Origin: Nitrospiraceae bacterium
Lineage (GTDB): Bacteria; Nitrospirota; Nitrospiria; Nitrospirales; Nitrospiraceae
NCBI GenBank assembly: GCA_919902505.1
Contig: CAKKRE010000022.1
Span: 29,541-93,540 of the forward strand
Reading direction: 5' to 3'
DNA length: 64,000 bases
A model generated the notes under the pieces. That model saw nothing but the letters and a program-made list of their open reading frames with translations. It ran no database searches and was not told the DNA's origin. Positions 46,801 to 57,677 of this stretch are shown here, one piece after another (within the stretch, counting starts at the first letter, position 1; the number at the start of each line of letters is the position of its first letter). A program made the position numbers and the translations under genes.

Positions 46801-47840
46801 TGTTACTCAGCGAGTTCGATTTCCCCTTCGATCCAGTGCTTGTGGCCGATCATCCGGTGATCCCGCGTGATCGCGCGCGCCTGCTTGTGCTGGATCGGCA
46901 GGGAGGGGAACACCTGCACCGGCAGGTGACAGACCTTCCGTCGTTGCTGCAGTCGGGGGATCTCGTGGTGGTGAATAACACCAAGGTGATGCCGGCCCGT
47001 GTGCCCGCGCAGGTCCGGTCGAACGGAAAACTCCTCGACCTGCTGTTTGTTGAAGATCTCGGGCAGGGGCTATGGGAAGTGTTGATCAAGGGACGCTTTC
47101 GGCCAGGCGCGGTGATCGAGTTTCCGGGCGGCGGTACCGGAGAAATTGTGGAGCGCAGCCGGCTTCGAACGACGGTACGGGTGTCGGGTGTCGCGAGCGT
47201 CTACGAACTCATGCAGGCCATGGGCACGATGCCGCTTCCTCCGTATATCAAACGGGAACCGTCAGCGGACGATCAGGAATGGTACCAGACCATGTTTGCC
47301 CGACATGAAGGGGCTATTGCGGCGCCCACCGCCGGGCTACATTTTACGCGCGAGTTGGTGCAGGCCCTGGCGGGAAAGGGAATCGAGCTGGCACAGGTGA
47401 CGTTACACGTCGGCCCCGGCACGTTTCGCAGTGTGAAGACCGAGCGAATCGAAGACCATCGCATGCTGGCCGAACGAATCGAGGTGTCGGCGCAGACGGC
47501 GGAGCAGATTCGCCTGACGCGGGCGCGGGGAAATCGTGTGGTGGCAGTGGGCACCACGGTCGTGCGCGCCCTGGAGACAGCGGCGCGAGGCGGGCGCGGG
47601 ATTGAGCCCTTCCAGGGACAGGCCGAATTGTTTATTGCCCCGGGGTTTGAATTTCAGGTGATCGACGCGATGGTGACAAACTTTCATTTGCCGCGGACCA
47701 CCCTGTTGATGCTGGTGTCCGCCTTTGTGGGTGTGCAACCGCTTCGCGCTGCCTATGAAGAGGCGGTGGCGCAACGGTATCGGTTCTATAGTTATGGGGA
47801 TGCGATGCTGATCGGGAGTGGCTGGGCGACCGTTACATAA
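46800..47840 (+). CDS. queA: S-adenosylmethionine:tRNA ribosyltransferase-isomerase
   Basis: This 346-residue enzyme builds epoxyqueuosine on tRNA. It shows the family start LLSEFDFPFD, VVNNTKVMPARV, PLPPYIKR, the AAPTAGLHFT motif and HVGPGTFRSVKTE. The ATG at 46800 overlaps the upstream stop (TGATG). It overlaps the convergent SurA_N-type gene by eight bases. Confidence 0.96.
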   Translation: MLLSEFDFPFDPVLVADHPVIPRDRARLLVLDRQGGEHLHRQVTDLPSLLQSGDLVVVNNTKVMPARVPAQVRSNGKLLDLLFVEDLGQGLWEVLIKGRFRPGAVIEFPGGGTGEIVERSRLRTTVRVSGVASVYELMQAMGTMPLPPYIKREPSADDQEWYQTMFARHEGAIAAPTAGLHFTRELVQALAGKGIELAQVTLHVGPGTFRSVKTERIEDHRMLAERIEVSAQTAEQIRLTRARGNRVVAVGTTVVRALETAARGGRGIEPFQGQAELFIAPGFEFQVIDAMVTNFHLPRTTLLMLVSAFVGVQPLRAAYEEAVAQRYRFYSYGDAMLIGSGWATVT

Positions 47841-48531
47841 GCTCTTTGTGAATTTTCACGGGAACTTTGCTCTTCATCGACTCCGCGTAGGCCATCAACG
47901 CTCGTTGCTGCTTCTGAAACAGGAGGCTCTGGAAAACCCGCTCCTTGGCCGCAGCAGCCTTGGCCGGATCGGCGTCCCCTTCGCGAGCCGCGAGTGTCTG
48001 CGCTTCCGTATATTCAGCCGGCGTGAGCGCCACGGCATCCATGATGACCAGCCGCGCTTTGTTGGTGAGAATATCCTTGGCTTCCATGGCCTCGAATGAG
48101 GCAGGGGTCAAACGATTTGCGGACAACAATCGTCGGTACGCCTCGGGATCGAAGCTCCCGTTCTTCTGAAATTCCGTGCGTTGCACGATCGCCTTGCGTA
48201 AATCCTCGTCGGAGACCGTGAGCCCCATCTCTTTCGCCACATGCAGCCACATACGGTTGTCGATGAGTTGCTCTAGCACAAACTGCTTCAGAAACTCATC
48301 CTTGATATCGTTCTGACCTTTGTCTTTGTAGAAGCGATACGTATTTTCATAGGCCCGGCGATATTCATCCAAGGGGACGACCTGGTCTCCGACGGAGGCG
48401 ACGACGTTGCCGCCTTCCTGGCCGAAGCCCCACCAGCCCATGGTAATGACGAACGCGAGGGCGAGCAGGCCCATGATGGATTTGAGGAACCACGGATAGT
48501 CGTGAGCGGCTTCGCGTAACAGTTTGATCAT
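47833..48531 (-). CDS. SurA_N-domain membrane-anchored protein (PpiD-like, no PPIase domain)
   Basis: This 232-residue protein has one N-terminal transmembrane helix (about residues 15-36) and a SurA_N/PpiD-type chaperone domain: VASVGDQVVPLDEYRRAYENT, then helical FVLEQLIDNRMWLHVAKEMGLTVSDEDLR. No parvulin PPIase domain follows, so it probably acts as a chaperone only, bound to the inner membrane and facing the periplasm. Confidence 0.88.
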   Translation of the reverse strand: MIKLLREAAHDYPWFLKSIMGLLALAFVITMGWWGFGQEGGNVVASVGDQVVPLDEYRRAYENTYRFYKDKGQNDIKDEFLKQFVLEQLIDNRMWLHVAKEMGLTVSDEDLRKAIVQRTEFQKNGSFDPEAYRRLLSANRLTPASFEAMEAKDILTNKARLVIMDAVALTPAEYTEAQTLAAREGDADPAKAAAAKERVFQSLLFQKQQRALMAYAESMKSKVPVKIHKELM

Positions 48532-48640
48532 GGAGAGCGCCTCTTGTCGGCAAGGTTTCGCGGATTCTACTCAGGCAACGATCACAAAGGCAAGAGGGAG
48601 ACGCGTACGGATTGCGGCGGTGGGAAGATTGCGACTTTGT

Positions 48641-48669
48641 TTGTGCAGGTGAAAGAGATTTGCTATAGT
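48641..48669 (+). promoter_or_regulatory. Putative promoter of the RDD-mre operon
   Basis: TTGTGC at 48641-48646 and TATAGT at 48664-48669 are separated by 17 bp. Transcription would start near 48676, only about 18 nt before the GTG at 48694, which supports that start over the longer frame. Confidence 0.55.
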
Positions 48670-48693
48670 GTCGAGGAATTGGAGAGATCTCCG

Positions 48694-49152
48694 GTGGTGG
48701 AGGAGGCAATCGGGCACAGCCCGCTCGAACTGGGCGTCTATCCCAAGGCCCAGGTGCTGAATCGCTTCGTTGCCAAAATGATCGATCTCCTGATCGTCGC
48801 GGCGGTGAGTAAGTTGGTTCCCCCGATCGGTGTTCTGGCCGGACTTGCCTATCTCTTACTGGCCGACGGATTCGGCGGCGGTCGTAGTGTCGGGAAGCGG
48901 CTCATCGGGCTCCAGACCATCGTGCCCCGTACCAGGGACCCGGCAGGGTTCCGAGAGTCGATCATTCGTAATCTGCCTTGCGGTCTTGCCCAGTTGGCGT
49001 TTGAAATACCGTATGTCGGATGGATCGGGTGGGGCGCGGTGCTTTCGCTTGAAGCGTTATTGGTGATCGGGAATGAGCAGGGCCGGCGACTGGGCGACGA
49101 GATCGCGAAGACCCAAGTGCTTGAGAGTGGACAGCTGGATGTGTCGGATTGA
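48694..49152 (+). CDS. RDD family membrane protein
   Basis: This 152-residue protein has three hydrophobic segments and the RDD pattern, with NRFVAKMIDLLIV at the first helix and GRSVGKRLIGLQTI before the last part. Function of RDD proteins is mostly unknown; some are ion transporters. The GTG at 48694 has a GGAGAG site; the frame is open upstream to 48544, but that stretch lies before the likely promoter. mreB follows 48 bp later. Confidence 0.85.
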   Translation: MVEEAIGHSPLELGVYPKAQVLNRFVAKMIDLLIVAAVSKLVPPIGVLAGLAYLLLADGFGGGRSVGKRLIGLQTIVPRTRDPAGFRESIIRNLPCGLAQLAFEIPYVGWIGWGAVLSLEALLVIGNEQGRRLGDEIAKTQVLESGQLDVSD

Positions 49153-49170
49153 GCGGGGCGGTGTGGTTGA

Positions 49171-50250
<1,080 letters not shown>

Positions 50251-50262
50251 TCTCCATCCCGA

Positions 50263-51150
50263 GTGTGGATGGCTATATCGCGCTCAACATACGGCACCAG
50301 GCGTCTTGCCATAGTGCTGTTCGCCTGCTTGCTCGTCGCCCTCTTTCTTCTTCCTAGTCAAAGCCAGAGGTTGCTTCAGTACGTCGGCGGACCGCTCGGT
50401 CAGATCCTCAGTGTTCCTCTCGCCGCGTTTTCTTCTGTCGATCACGGCATTTCAGAAACCTGGAATGCGTATCTTGCCCTGCAGAGTGTCCACGAAGAGA
50501 ACCGCCAGCTTCATCGCGACCTCGAGTTGCTCAAGGGACAGAACAATCAGCTGCGCGAATCCGTGGCGGCCACGCGACGATACGAGACGCTGCTGAATTT
50601 TAAACAGCAATCGCCGTCCCAGACCCTGGCGGCTCAGGTGATCGGCAGAGATGCCACGAATTGGTATGGCGGGATGATTCTCAATAAGGGCGAAAGCGAC
50701 GGAGTTCGTGTGGAGATGGGGGTGGTGACCCCCGCAGGTGTGGTGGGACGAATCGTGAAGACCAATTCCACATCCTCGGTGGTGCTCCTGGTGACCGATC
50801 CCAACAACGCGATTGCAGGAGTGGTGCAACGGACTCGCGATGAAGGTATCGTGGAGGGCACCAGCCATGGACGGGCGCGACTCAAGTATATCCCTCTGTT
50901 GTCGCGGGTTCAGGCGGGCGACCGGGTCGTCACCTCAGGATTGACCGGGACCTTTCCGCGCGGTCTGGCGATCGGGGGACTGACCCAGGTTGAGAAGTCG
51001 GAGGGTGATCTGTTTCAGTCGGCCGAAATCGAGCCGGAAGTGGACCTTTCAAAGCTGGATGAAGTCCTCATTATCACGGCTCCGTATGAGGATGCCGACT
51101 CAGCGCAAAAGCTGCTGCAGGAGATTCGCGGGGATCGAAAAAAGCCATGA
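50263..51150 (+). CDS. mreC: Rod-shape determining protein MreC
   Basis: This 295-residue protein has one N-terminal transmembrane helix (about 14-34), a periplasmic coiled coil (about 70-110) and the two beta-barrel domain with NKGESDGVRVEMGVVTPAGVVGRI and GDRVVTSGLTGTFPRGLAIG. It links MreB to periplasmic synthases. The start is a GTG at 50263 or an ATG at 50269. Its end overlaps mreD. Confidence 0.95.
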   Translation: MWMAISRSTYGTRRLAIVLFACLLVALFLLPSQSQRLLQYVGGPLGQILSVPLAAFSSVDHGISETWNAYLALQSVHEENRQLHRDLELLKGQNNQLRESVAATRRYETLLNFKQQSPSQTLAAQVIGRDATNWYGGMILNKGESDGVRVEMGVVTPAGVVGRIVKTNSTSSVVLLVTDPNNAIAGVVQRTRDEGIVEGTSHGRARLKYIPLLSRVQAGDRVVTSGLTGTFPRGLAIGGLTQVEKSEGDLFQSAEIEPEVDLSKLDEVLIITAPYEDADSAQKLLQEIRGDRKKP

Positions 51151-51647
51151 AGTTTCTGCTGTACCTGCTCCTGGCGCTGGTGGTCGTCCCCTTTCAAACC
51201 ACGTTGTTGCACTACTTCAGTGTCTTTGGTGTGCGTCCTGACCTCGGTCTGGTGGCCGCCTGTCTCGTCGGCTTTCTCGGCGGCGAGCTGGATGGATTGA
51301 TTCTGGGGCTCCTGCTGGGGTGTTTTCAGGATATGTTATCGGCGGGAGATCTCTGGATCAACGTGGTCACCAAGGGCGGGGGCGGGTTTCTGGCCGGGCT
51401 GGCCGGACGCCATATGGCGCATATCACTCCGGCCGTATTGACCGCCGGATTGGCGATCATTTCCTGCCTGTCCAGTGCCGTGTTTCTCTACTCGATGAGT
51501 CCGGCGGGAATCGACGAGGTCTGGATGGGCGTGCGTTCGACGGTGCTCGTGCAGGCCTCATTCGACGCCCTTGTCGGGGCTGGCTTGTATCTGTTGTTTC
51601 GTCAACGTTGGTCCGACGATCGAATGGTGACGGAGGGGGCGTTGTAA
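51147..51647 (+). CDS. mreD: Rod-shape determining protein MreD
   Basis: This 166-residue integral membrane protein has about five hydrophobic helices, starting MKFLLYLLLALVVVPFQTT, with the conserved RPDLGLVAACLVGFLGG segment. It belongs to the MreBCD complex. It overlaps mreC by four bases and precedes mrdA. Confidence 0.93.
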   Translation: MKFLLYLLLALVVVPFQTTLLHYFSVFGVRPDLGLVAACLVGFLGGELDGLILGLLLGCFQDMLSAGDLWINVVTKGGGGFLAGLAGRHMAHITPAVLTAGLAIISCLSSAVFLYSMSPAGIDEVWMGVRSTVLVQASFDALVGAGLYLLFRQRWSDDRMVTEGAL

Positions 51648-51692
51648 TCGCGTGCGGGTGTCCCGGCAACCATCGGAAAAAGTCTGGCGACC

Positions 51693-53564
51693 ATGGCCTC
51701 GATAGGGTTTAACGATTCGGATCTCCTCGATCTCCAGCGGAGGCTGGTCATTCTGCGTGTGGGCCTCCTGCTGGTCGTCGCGTTGCTCGCCTTGCGCCTG
51801 TGGCATCTCCAAATTCGGGAGGGGCCTTATTATCGGGACCTGTCCGAAAATAACCGGACGCGCTCGGTGGTGTTGGAACCGGCCCGCGGGCTTATCTTCG
51901 ACCGGAACGGCATATTGCTGGCGAATAATGTACCGAGTTTCGCCTTGTACGTCACACTGGAGGATGTGAAGGATCGTCCGGCACTGGTCACGCAGTTGGC
52001 CTCGTTGCTCAACCTTGAGCCGGAGCTGATTCAAAAGAAGCTGTCGACCGGCAAGGGCGGCAAGTTGCAGCCTCGCAAGGTAAAAGACCGACTGACGTTG
52101 CGTGAGGCGACGCTGATCGAGTCTCACCGGTTGGATTTGCCTGGTGTGATGATTCAAGTCGAGTCGCAACGGAACTATCCCGGCGGGCCGGTTGCGGCGC
52201 ATTTGCTGGGGTACGTGGGCGAAGTGTCGGCGGACCAACTTGAGAAGGCGGACTTTGCCGATCTCCATCAAGGCAGTGTGGTCGGGCAATATGGAGTGGA
52301 AAAGTGGTTCGACCGGCAGGTGCGTGGACGTGCGGGGCAGAAGAGCGTGGAAGTCGATGCGCTCGGCCACGAAAAGCGCGCCGTGGTGTCGGACAAGCCG
52401 GTCGCCGGGGACGATCTGTATCTCACCATCGATGCCCGGCTTCAGAAAACCGCCGAAGATCTTCTTGGGGAGGAGTCGGGCGCTATCGTCGCGCTGGATC
52501 CGACCAACGGGGATATTCTGGCGATGGCCAGCCGTCCGGGATTCGATCCGAACCTGTTGTCGAAAGAACTCACGAACAAACAGTGGGCTGAAATCGTCCA
52601 GAACGAGCGGCGCCCCCTGAATAATCGGGCCACTCAAGGTCAATACCCTCCAGGCTCGACGTTCAAGGTCGTCATGGCGGCGGCAGCGCTTGAATCCAAC
52701 ACCGTGACTCCCTCGACCATGGTTCGGTGTAACGGCGGATATCAATTCGGAAATCGGCTGTTTCACGACTGGAAACAGGGCGGACATGGATCAGTCGATA
52801 TGAACCAGGCCTTGATCCACTCATGTGACGTTTATTTTTATACCGTCGGGCAACGGATGGGCATCGATACGATCGCCGAGTATGCGAAGCAGTTCGGGCT
52901 CGGGCAGGAGACCGGAGTCGAACTCCCGTCCGAACGTGTCGGAATCGTGCCTTCCACAGCCTGGAAGCAGAAAGCCCGCAACCAGCCCTGGTATCCCGGG
53001 GAAACGATTTCTGCCGCGATCGGGCAGGGGTATGTCACGGTGACACCCTTGCAGATGGCCAGTGTCATCGGTACGGTGGCCAACGACGGCCTGTCGATCA
53101 AACCGCGTTTGGTGCAGGCGGTGATGAATCGCGCGACGGGAGAACGGGCCGAATTCCCTCCGACGGTGCGCGGCAAGGTGGCGGTGAAGCCGGCCACCAT
53201 CGCGTTGATCAAGGCGGCGCTGGCGGATGTAGTGACGAAGGGAACCGCGACGCGAGCGAAGTCGTCCCTCGTGACAATCGGAGGAAAAACCGGGACGGCT
53301 CAAACGGCGGCCCTCCGCACCGGTCCGGAGAAGGATATCCCCAAAAAGCTTAGGGACCATGCCTGGTTCGTCGCCTTTGCTCCCGTGGAGGCTCCGCGCA
53401 TTGCCGTGGCGGTCCTGGCTGAGCACATGGGGCATGGCGGATCCGCCGCGGCCCCGTTGGCGAAGGATGTGATTGAAGCCTACGTGAAGGCCTACCCTGA
53501 GGTCCTCAAGGGAGTTTCTGCGGGTGGGCGGACGAAATCCGCTGACGCGCGACCGAAGACGTGA
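51693..53564 (+). CDS. mrdA: Penicillin-binding protein 2
   Basis: This 623-residue class B transpeptidase has one N-terminal helix (about 20-42), a pedestal domain starting RGLIFDRNGILLANN, and a penicillin-binding domain with active Ser322 in STFK (322-325), the second motif SCD and the third motif KTGTAQ. It crosslinks peptidoglycan during elongation and works with RodA, whose gene overlaps its stop by four bases. Confidence 0.96.
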   Translation: MASIGFNDSDLLDLQRRLVILRVGLLLVVALLALRLWHLQIREGPYYRDLSENNRTRSVVLEPARGLIFDRNGILLANNVPSFALYVTLEDVKDRPALVTQLASLLNLEPELIQKKLSTGKGGKLQPRKVKDRLTLREATLIESHRLDLPGVMIQVESQRNYPGGPVAAHLLGYVGEVSADQLEKADFADLHQGSVVGQYGVEKWFDRQVRGRAGQKSVEVDALGHEKRAVVSDKPVAGDDLYLTIDARLQKTAEDLLGEESGAIVALDPTNGDILAMASRPGFDPNLLSKELTNKQWAEIVQNERRPLNNRATQGQYPPGSTFKVVMAAAALESNTVTPSTMVRCNGGYQFGNRLFHDWKQGGHGSVDMNQALIHSCDVYFYTVGQRMGIDTIAEYAKQFGLGQETGVELPSERVGIVPSTAWKQKARNQPWYPGETISAAIGQGYVTVTPLQMASVIGTVANDGLSIKPRLVQAVMNRATGERAEFPPTVRGKVAVKPATIALIKAALADVVTKGTATRAKSSLVTIGGKTGTAQTAALRTGPEKDIPKKLRDHAWFVAFAPVEAPRIAVAVLAEHMGHGGSAAAPLAKDVIEAYVKAYPEVLKGVSAGGRTKSADARPKT

Positions 53565-54682
53565 TGATTGATCGGGTGATCGACAGTCGAGGGTTAGATA
53601 GTTTCGACCTCCGTTTCATGGGGTTGATCGCGGTCATCCTGTCGGTCGGGGTGCTGTCGATCTATAGCGTCACGCATTCTCAGGACGCCGCCTTTCCTTT
53701 TTACCTCAAACAGCTGATGTGGATTCTCCTGGGAACCGTTGCGTTCCTCGTGATGTACTTGTCCGATTACCACAAGATTGCGCGCCTCGCCTATCCGACC
53801 TATGCGGTGATTCTGATCATGTTGGCGGTCGTGCTGGTCATGGGCAAGTCCAGCCGGGGGGCCCAGCGATGGATTCCGATCGGGCCCTTTGCCTTTCAAC
53901 CGTCTGAATTTGCCAAACTGGTTCTGGTGTTGGTGCTGGCAAACTATTACTCCCGAGTGTCTCGCGCGGGGTGGCTGCACCGGGTGGTCCTGCCGGGGTT
54001 GATTGTGTTGCCCGGTCTGCTGTTGATCCTCAAACAGCCGGATCTGGGGAGCGGGTTGAGTTTTCTGGCCGTCTACGCGGCCATGTTATTGATGGTCGGT
54101 GTGCGCTCGAAGACGTTGGGGGTGATTTTGCTGCTCTCCGTCATGCTCTTCCCCTTTGTGTGGGAAATGGTCTGGGCTTCCCTGCACGACTATCAGCGGG
54201 AGCGTGTCATGGCCTTTGTCGATCCGGATTACGATCCGGGAGGAAAAGGCTATCACGCACTCCAGTCCAGAATTGCCATCGGCTCCGGGGAGTTGTCGGG
54301 AAAGGGGCTGTACGGCGGCACACAAAGCCAGCTGAAGTTCCTTCCCGAAGGGCATACCGACTTCGTCTTTGCGGTGTATGCGGAGGAATGGGGCTTTGTC
54401 GGAGTGCTGGTGCTCTTGGCCCTCTTTATCGCGCTGATATGGGTGTCGTTGGAAATTGCCGCGCGTGCGAAGGATACCTTGGGGGCGTTACTCGCGGCAG
54501 GCATTGTGGCGATGCTCTGTTTTTGTGTGGTCGTGAACATCGGGATGACCGCAGGGATGTTTCCCATTGTCGGCATTCCCCTTCCGTTGGTCAGTTACGG
54601 AGGGAGTGGGACCATCATGACGATGGCTTCGTTAGGACTGTTGTTGAACGTCAAACGACGTCGGTTGACCCTGTTCTATTAG
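53561..54682 (+). CDS. rodA: Rod-shape glycosyltransferase RodA (SEDS family)
   Basis: This 373-residue polytopic protein has about ten hydrophobic helices and the SEDS features LKQPDLGSGLSFLAVY, the catalytic-loop segment PEGHTDFVFAVYAEEWGFVG and GIPLPLVSYGGSGT. It polymerises glycan strands from lipid II with PBP2 as partner. Confidence 0.96.
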   Translation: MMIDRVIDSRGLDSFDLRFMGLIAVILSVGVLSIYSVTHSQDAAFPFYLKQLMWILLGTVAFLVMYLSDYHKIARLAYPTYAVILIMLAVVLVMGKSSRGAQRWIPIGPFAFQPSEFAKLVLVLVLANYYSRVSRAGWLHRVVLPGLIVLPGLLLILKQPDLGSGLSFLAVYAAMLLMVGVRSKTLGVILLLSVMLFPFVWEMVWASLHDYQRERVMAFVDPDYDPGGKGYHALQSRIAIGSGELSGKGLYGGTQSQLKFLPEGHTDFVFAVYAEEWGFVGVLVLLALFIALIWVSLEIAARAKDTLGALLAAGIVAMLCFCVVVNIGMTAGMFPIVGIPLPLVSYGGSGTIMTMASLGLLLNVKRRRLTLFY

Positions 54683-54740
54683 GCCATGCCTGGACAGGGG
54701 CCGACTGGGTATGAAATAACCATGTGAACCGGATTGGTGC

Positions 54741-54801
54741 CGGACCGACGGCGAGACGAGAAAGAACCCGGACTCTGCATCCGCGTTCGTCTGCCGGTCC
54801 G
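54741..54801 (+). promoter_or_regulatory. Long hairpin in the rng leader
   Basis: CGGACCG/CGGTCCG (54741-54747 with 54795-54801) and AGACGA/TCGTCT (54754-54759 with 54787-54792) form a long irregular hairpin ending 16 bases before the rng ribosome site. It may be a self-regulatory element or a weak terminator after rodA. Confidence 0.4.
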
Positions 54802-54827
54802 ACCGATCTGAGGGTAAAGGAGTGTCT

Positions 54828-56339
54828 ATGGGTGTGGAGATAGCCATCAGTATAGCGCGGGAAGAAACCCGCGTCGCGGTACTCGACAACGGGGTTGTCA
54901 CCGACCTCTATGGTGATCGCGCCAAAGATCAGGATTTCGTCGGGAATATCTATAAGGGTCGTGTGGCGAAAGTGTTGCCCGGCATGCAGGCGGCGTTCAT
55001 CGATATCGGGTTGGAGAAAGCGGCATTCATGCACGTCTCCGACCTCTCGATGGATGTCGAACTCGGGGATACCCTCGTCGAGGGTGACGACGACGACAAC
55101 AAGGACTCGGAGGTTCCCAAGCCCAAACGGCAAAGCTCGAAACCCATTGAAGAGTTGCTGTCCGAGGGGCAGGAAGTTATGGTGCAGATCTCCAAAGGTC
55201 CGATCGGCACCAAGGGATCGCGCGTGACGACGTATGTGTCCTTGCCGGGCCGGTACCTGGTGTTCATGCCGACGGTCGAGCATATCGGCGTGTCCCGCCG
55301 CATTCCTCGTGATGAGGAACGGGCGCGATTGAAAGAAATCATGAAGCGGGCGCGCCGCCCGGGGTTCGGCTACATCGTGCGGACAGTCAGTGAAGGGGTG
55401 AAGGAAGAGGAGTTACGCTCGGACGTCGAGTTCCTGCACGTCTTATGGCAGGATGTGTTGACGAAGCGTGACCAGCAGCCCGCCCCGAGCCTCTTGCACA
55501 GCGATTTGAGTTTGAGTTTCCGGGTCGTGCGGGATCTCTTCGGTCGTCGGGTGGACCGCTTATTGATCGATTCCCGCGAGGAGTACAACGCGATCAAGGG
55601 GTTCGTGCAACGGTTTTCGCCGGAGCAAACCTCGCGGATTCATTTCTACGACAAAGAAGAAAGCCTGTTCGATTACCTGGGCGTGGAGCAGGAAATTGCC
55701 CGTGCGATGAGCCGCAAGGTGTGGCTCAAGTCCGGAGGGTATTTGGTCATCGACCATACCGAGGCCATGACGGTGATCGACGTGAATACCGGCCGGTTTG
55801 TCGGGAAGCGCGATCAGGAAGAAACGATCCTCAGAAACAACTTGGAAGCGGCGCGAGAAATCGCCTATCAGGTGAAGTTACGGGGAATCGGCGGCATCAT
55901 CATCGTGGACTTCATCGACATGGAGCGAGAGAAAAATCGCGACAAGGTTTACCATGCGCTGGTGGACGCCATGTCGTCTGACAAAGCCCGCACCAGAATT
56001 TCCAGGGTGTCCGATCTCGGGTTGATCGAAATTTCCCGTGAGCGCGTGCGAGAGGACTTGCTGCGTTCGTTGTCTGAGCCCTGCCACTATTGCGACGGTC
56101 GCGGCTACACCAAGTCGCCGATGTCGGTGGCCTACGAAATTTTCCGTGAAGTCCGGCGGCTCGGCCACGAGATCGAACAGCAACGCGTGGTCGTCGGGGC
56201 GCATCCTGCCGTCGCGCTGCTCTTGCAAGAACAGGAGCAACCGGGCGTCGAGGAACTCGAACGGCGATATAGTGCAAAAATTCTGGTCACTCCAGACGAT
56301 CGGTTGCATCTGGAGCAATTCGATCTGGTCGTGATGTAA
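54828..56339 (+). CDS. rng: Ribonuclease E/G family endoribonuclease
   Basis: This 503-residue enzyme matches RNase G-length members. An S1-type RNA-binding domain (about 35-125, with an acidic insert VEGDDDDNKDSEVPK) is followed by a 5'-sensor region, the DNase-I-like catalytic part (VIDHTEAMTVIDVNTGRFVGK, IIIVDFIDM) and the zinc-link CHYC near the C-terminus. It processes rRNA and mRNA. The ATG at 54828 has an AAAGGAG site; a GTG at 54822 overlaps that site and is rejected. Confidence 0.95.
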   Translation: MGVEIAISIAREETRVAVLDNGVVTDLYGDRAKDQDFVGNIYKGRVAKVLPGMQAAFIDIGLEKAAFMHVSDLSMDVELGDTLVEGDDDDNKDSEVPKPKRQSSKPIEELLSEGQEVMVQISKGPIGTKGSRVTTYVSLPGRYLVFMPTVEHIGVSRRIPRDEERARLKEIMKRARRPGFGYIVRTVSEGVKEEELRSDVEFLHVLWQDVLTKRDQQPAPSLLHSDLSLSFRVVRDLFGRRVDRLLIDSREEYNAIKGFVQRFSPEQTSRIHFYDKEESLFDYLGVEQEIARAMSRKVWLKSGGYLVIDHTEAMTVIDVNTGRFVGKRDQEETILRNNLEAAREIAYQVKLRGIGGIIIVDFIDMEREKNRDKVYHALVDAMSSDKARTRISRVSDLGLIEISRERVREDLLRSLSEPCHYCDGRGYTKSPMSVAYEIFREVRRLGHEIEQQRVVVGAHPAVALLLQEQEQPGVEELERRYSAKILVTPDDRLHLEQFDLVVM

Positions 56340-56458
56340 TCCGCCGAGTGACCGGGCGTGACCTGTTCCGAGTGGGCATCCTGCCGCTGAGCGCGGTCTT
56401 TCTCCAGTACAACGGGCATAAGCATCGCACTGACGACGTGTGATGAGTTGAGACGATA

Positions 56459-57595
56459 GTGAGTCATCGATCTCTCCGTCCTTGGTTGGTGTTACGCGCA
56501 ATTCCCGGTGTGGGCGACGCCATCCTCCTCAAGCTTGTGCAGGCGTTCGGGACACCCGACGCTGTGCTCTCGGCGCCGCACACGGCGTTGGAGGAGATCG
56601 GATGTCGGCCTCCTCTAGTCGAGGCCATTCGTCGGGGGCCGGCTCCGGATGCGATTCGGGAGCTCGACAAGGAATTAGAGCAGCTGCAGCGTCGGAAGGT
56701 TACGGTGCTGACGTATCTTGATGCACAGTACCCCGGGCCGCTCAGGACGATTCCTGACCCGCCCCCGTTGTTGTACGTTCAGGGCTCGTTGCTGGAAGCC
56801 GATCGGCATGCCGTGGCGATTGTCGGCACGAGAAAAGTCAGTGCCGCCGGACGCATCGTGGCTGAGGAGTTAGCGCGCGACTTGGCGGAGATGGGTTTTA
56901 CGATCGTCAGTGGTTTGGCTCGTGGAGTCGATGCGGCCGCGCATCGCGGGGCCCTTGCCGGTAAGGGGCGAACGCTTGCCGTCATGGGCTGCGGACTGGA
57001 TCGGACCTATCCGGCGGACCACCGGCACTTGCGTGAGGCGATCGAACAGCAGGGAGCCGTGTTGTCTGAACTCCCGTTGGGGGCGGCACCGCACAGCTAT
57101 CACTTCCCGCGGCGCAACCGCATCATCAGCGGATTATCGTTGGGCGTAGTAGTGACGGAAGCAGCGATTGAGAGCGGGTCCCTCATCACGGCGAGATTGG
57201 CCGGTGAGCAGGGACGGGAAGTCTTCGCGGTGCCGGGCTTCGTGAAAGCCGAATCTAGCCGCGGGCCGAATAGTTTGATTAAAGATGGGGCTCGTTTGGT
57301 TGAGTCGGCACGGGATATTCTGGAGGAACTGTTGCCGCAGCTTGATCCGGCCTTTCGTGAGCGGCTGGCAGGGGGAGCAGGGACCGTCGCCCAGCCGAAG
57401 GTGCAATTCAGCCCGGATGAAACGTTGGTATACGATGTCTTGTCCGTCTTGCCGCAATCGGTCGACGACGTGATTCGGCACAGTGGATTGCCTGCCGCTC
57501 AGGTGGCGGCGATCCTGCTGTCGCTCGAATTGAAGAATTGTCTTCGTCAGTTACCCGGCAACGAGTACGTGCGTCTCACATCGGGCATGCATTGA
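56459..57595 (+). CDS. dprA: DNA-processing protein DprA
   Basis: This 378-residue protein has an N-terminal helical (SAM-like) part (about 1-70), the extended Rossmann fold with AIVGTRKVSAAG, GFTIVSGLARGVDAAAH, PRRNRIISGLSLG and VFAVPG, and a C-terminal winged-helix (about 315-375). It loads RecA on incoming single-stranded DNA in natural transformation and is widely kept even in bacteria not known to be competent. Start is a GTG at 56459. Confidence 0.95.
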   Translation: MSHRSLRPWLVLRAIPGVGDAILLKLVQAFGTPDAVLSAPHTALEEIGCRPPLVEAIRRGPAPDAIRELDKELEQLQRRKVTVLTYLDAQYPGPLRTIPDPPPLLYVQGSLLEADRHAVAIVGTRKVSAAGRIVAEELARDLAEMGFTIVSGLARGVDAAAHRGALAGKGRTLAVMGCGLDRTYPADHRHLREAIEQQGAVLSELPLGAAPHSYHFPRRNRIISGLSLGVVVTEAAIESGSLITARLAGEQGREVFAVPGFVKAESSRGPNSLIKDGARLVESARDILEELLPQLDPAFRERLAGGAGTVAQPKVQFSPDETLVYDVLSVLPQSVDDVIRHSGLPAAQVAAILLSLELKNCLRQLPGNEYVRLTSGMH

Positions 57596-57677
57596 GAGAT
57601 TAGAGCTGACAGGGGCTCGATATTTGTTATAGTGGGTGTGGTAGTCTGGGCGTAGATACTGAGGAACGTGGAGCCGC

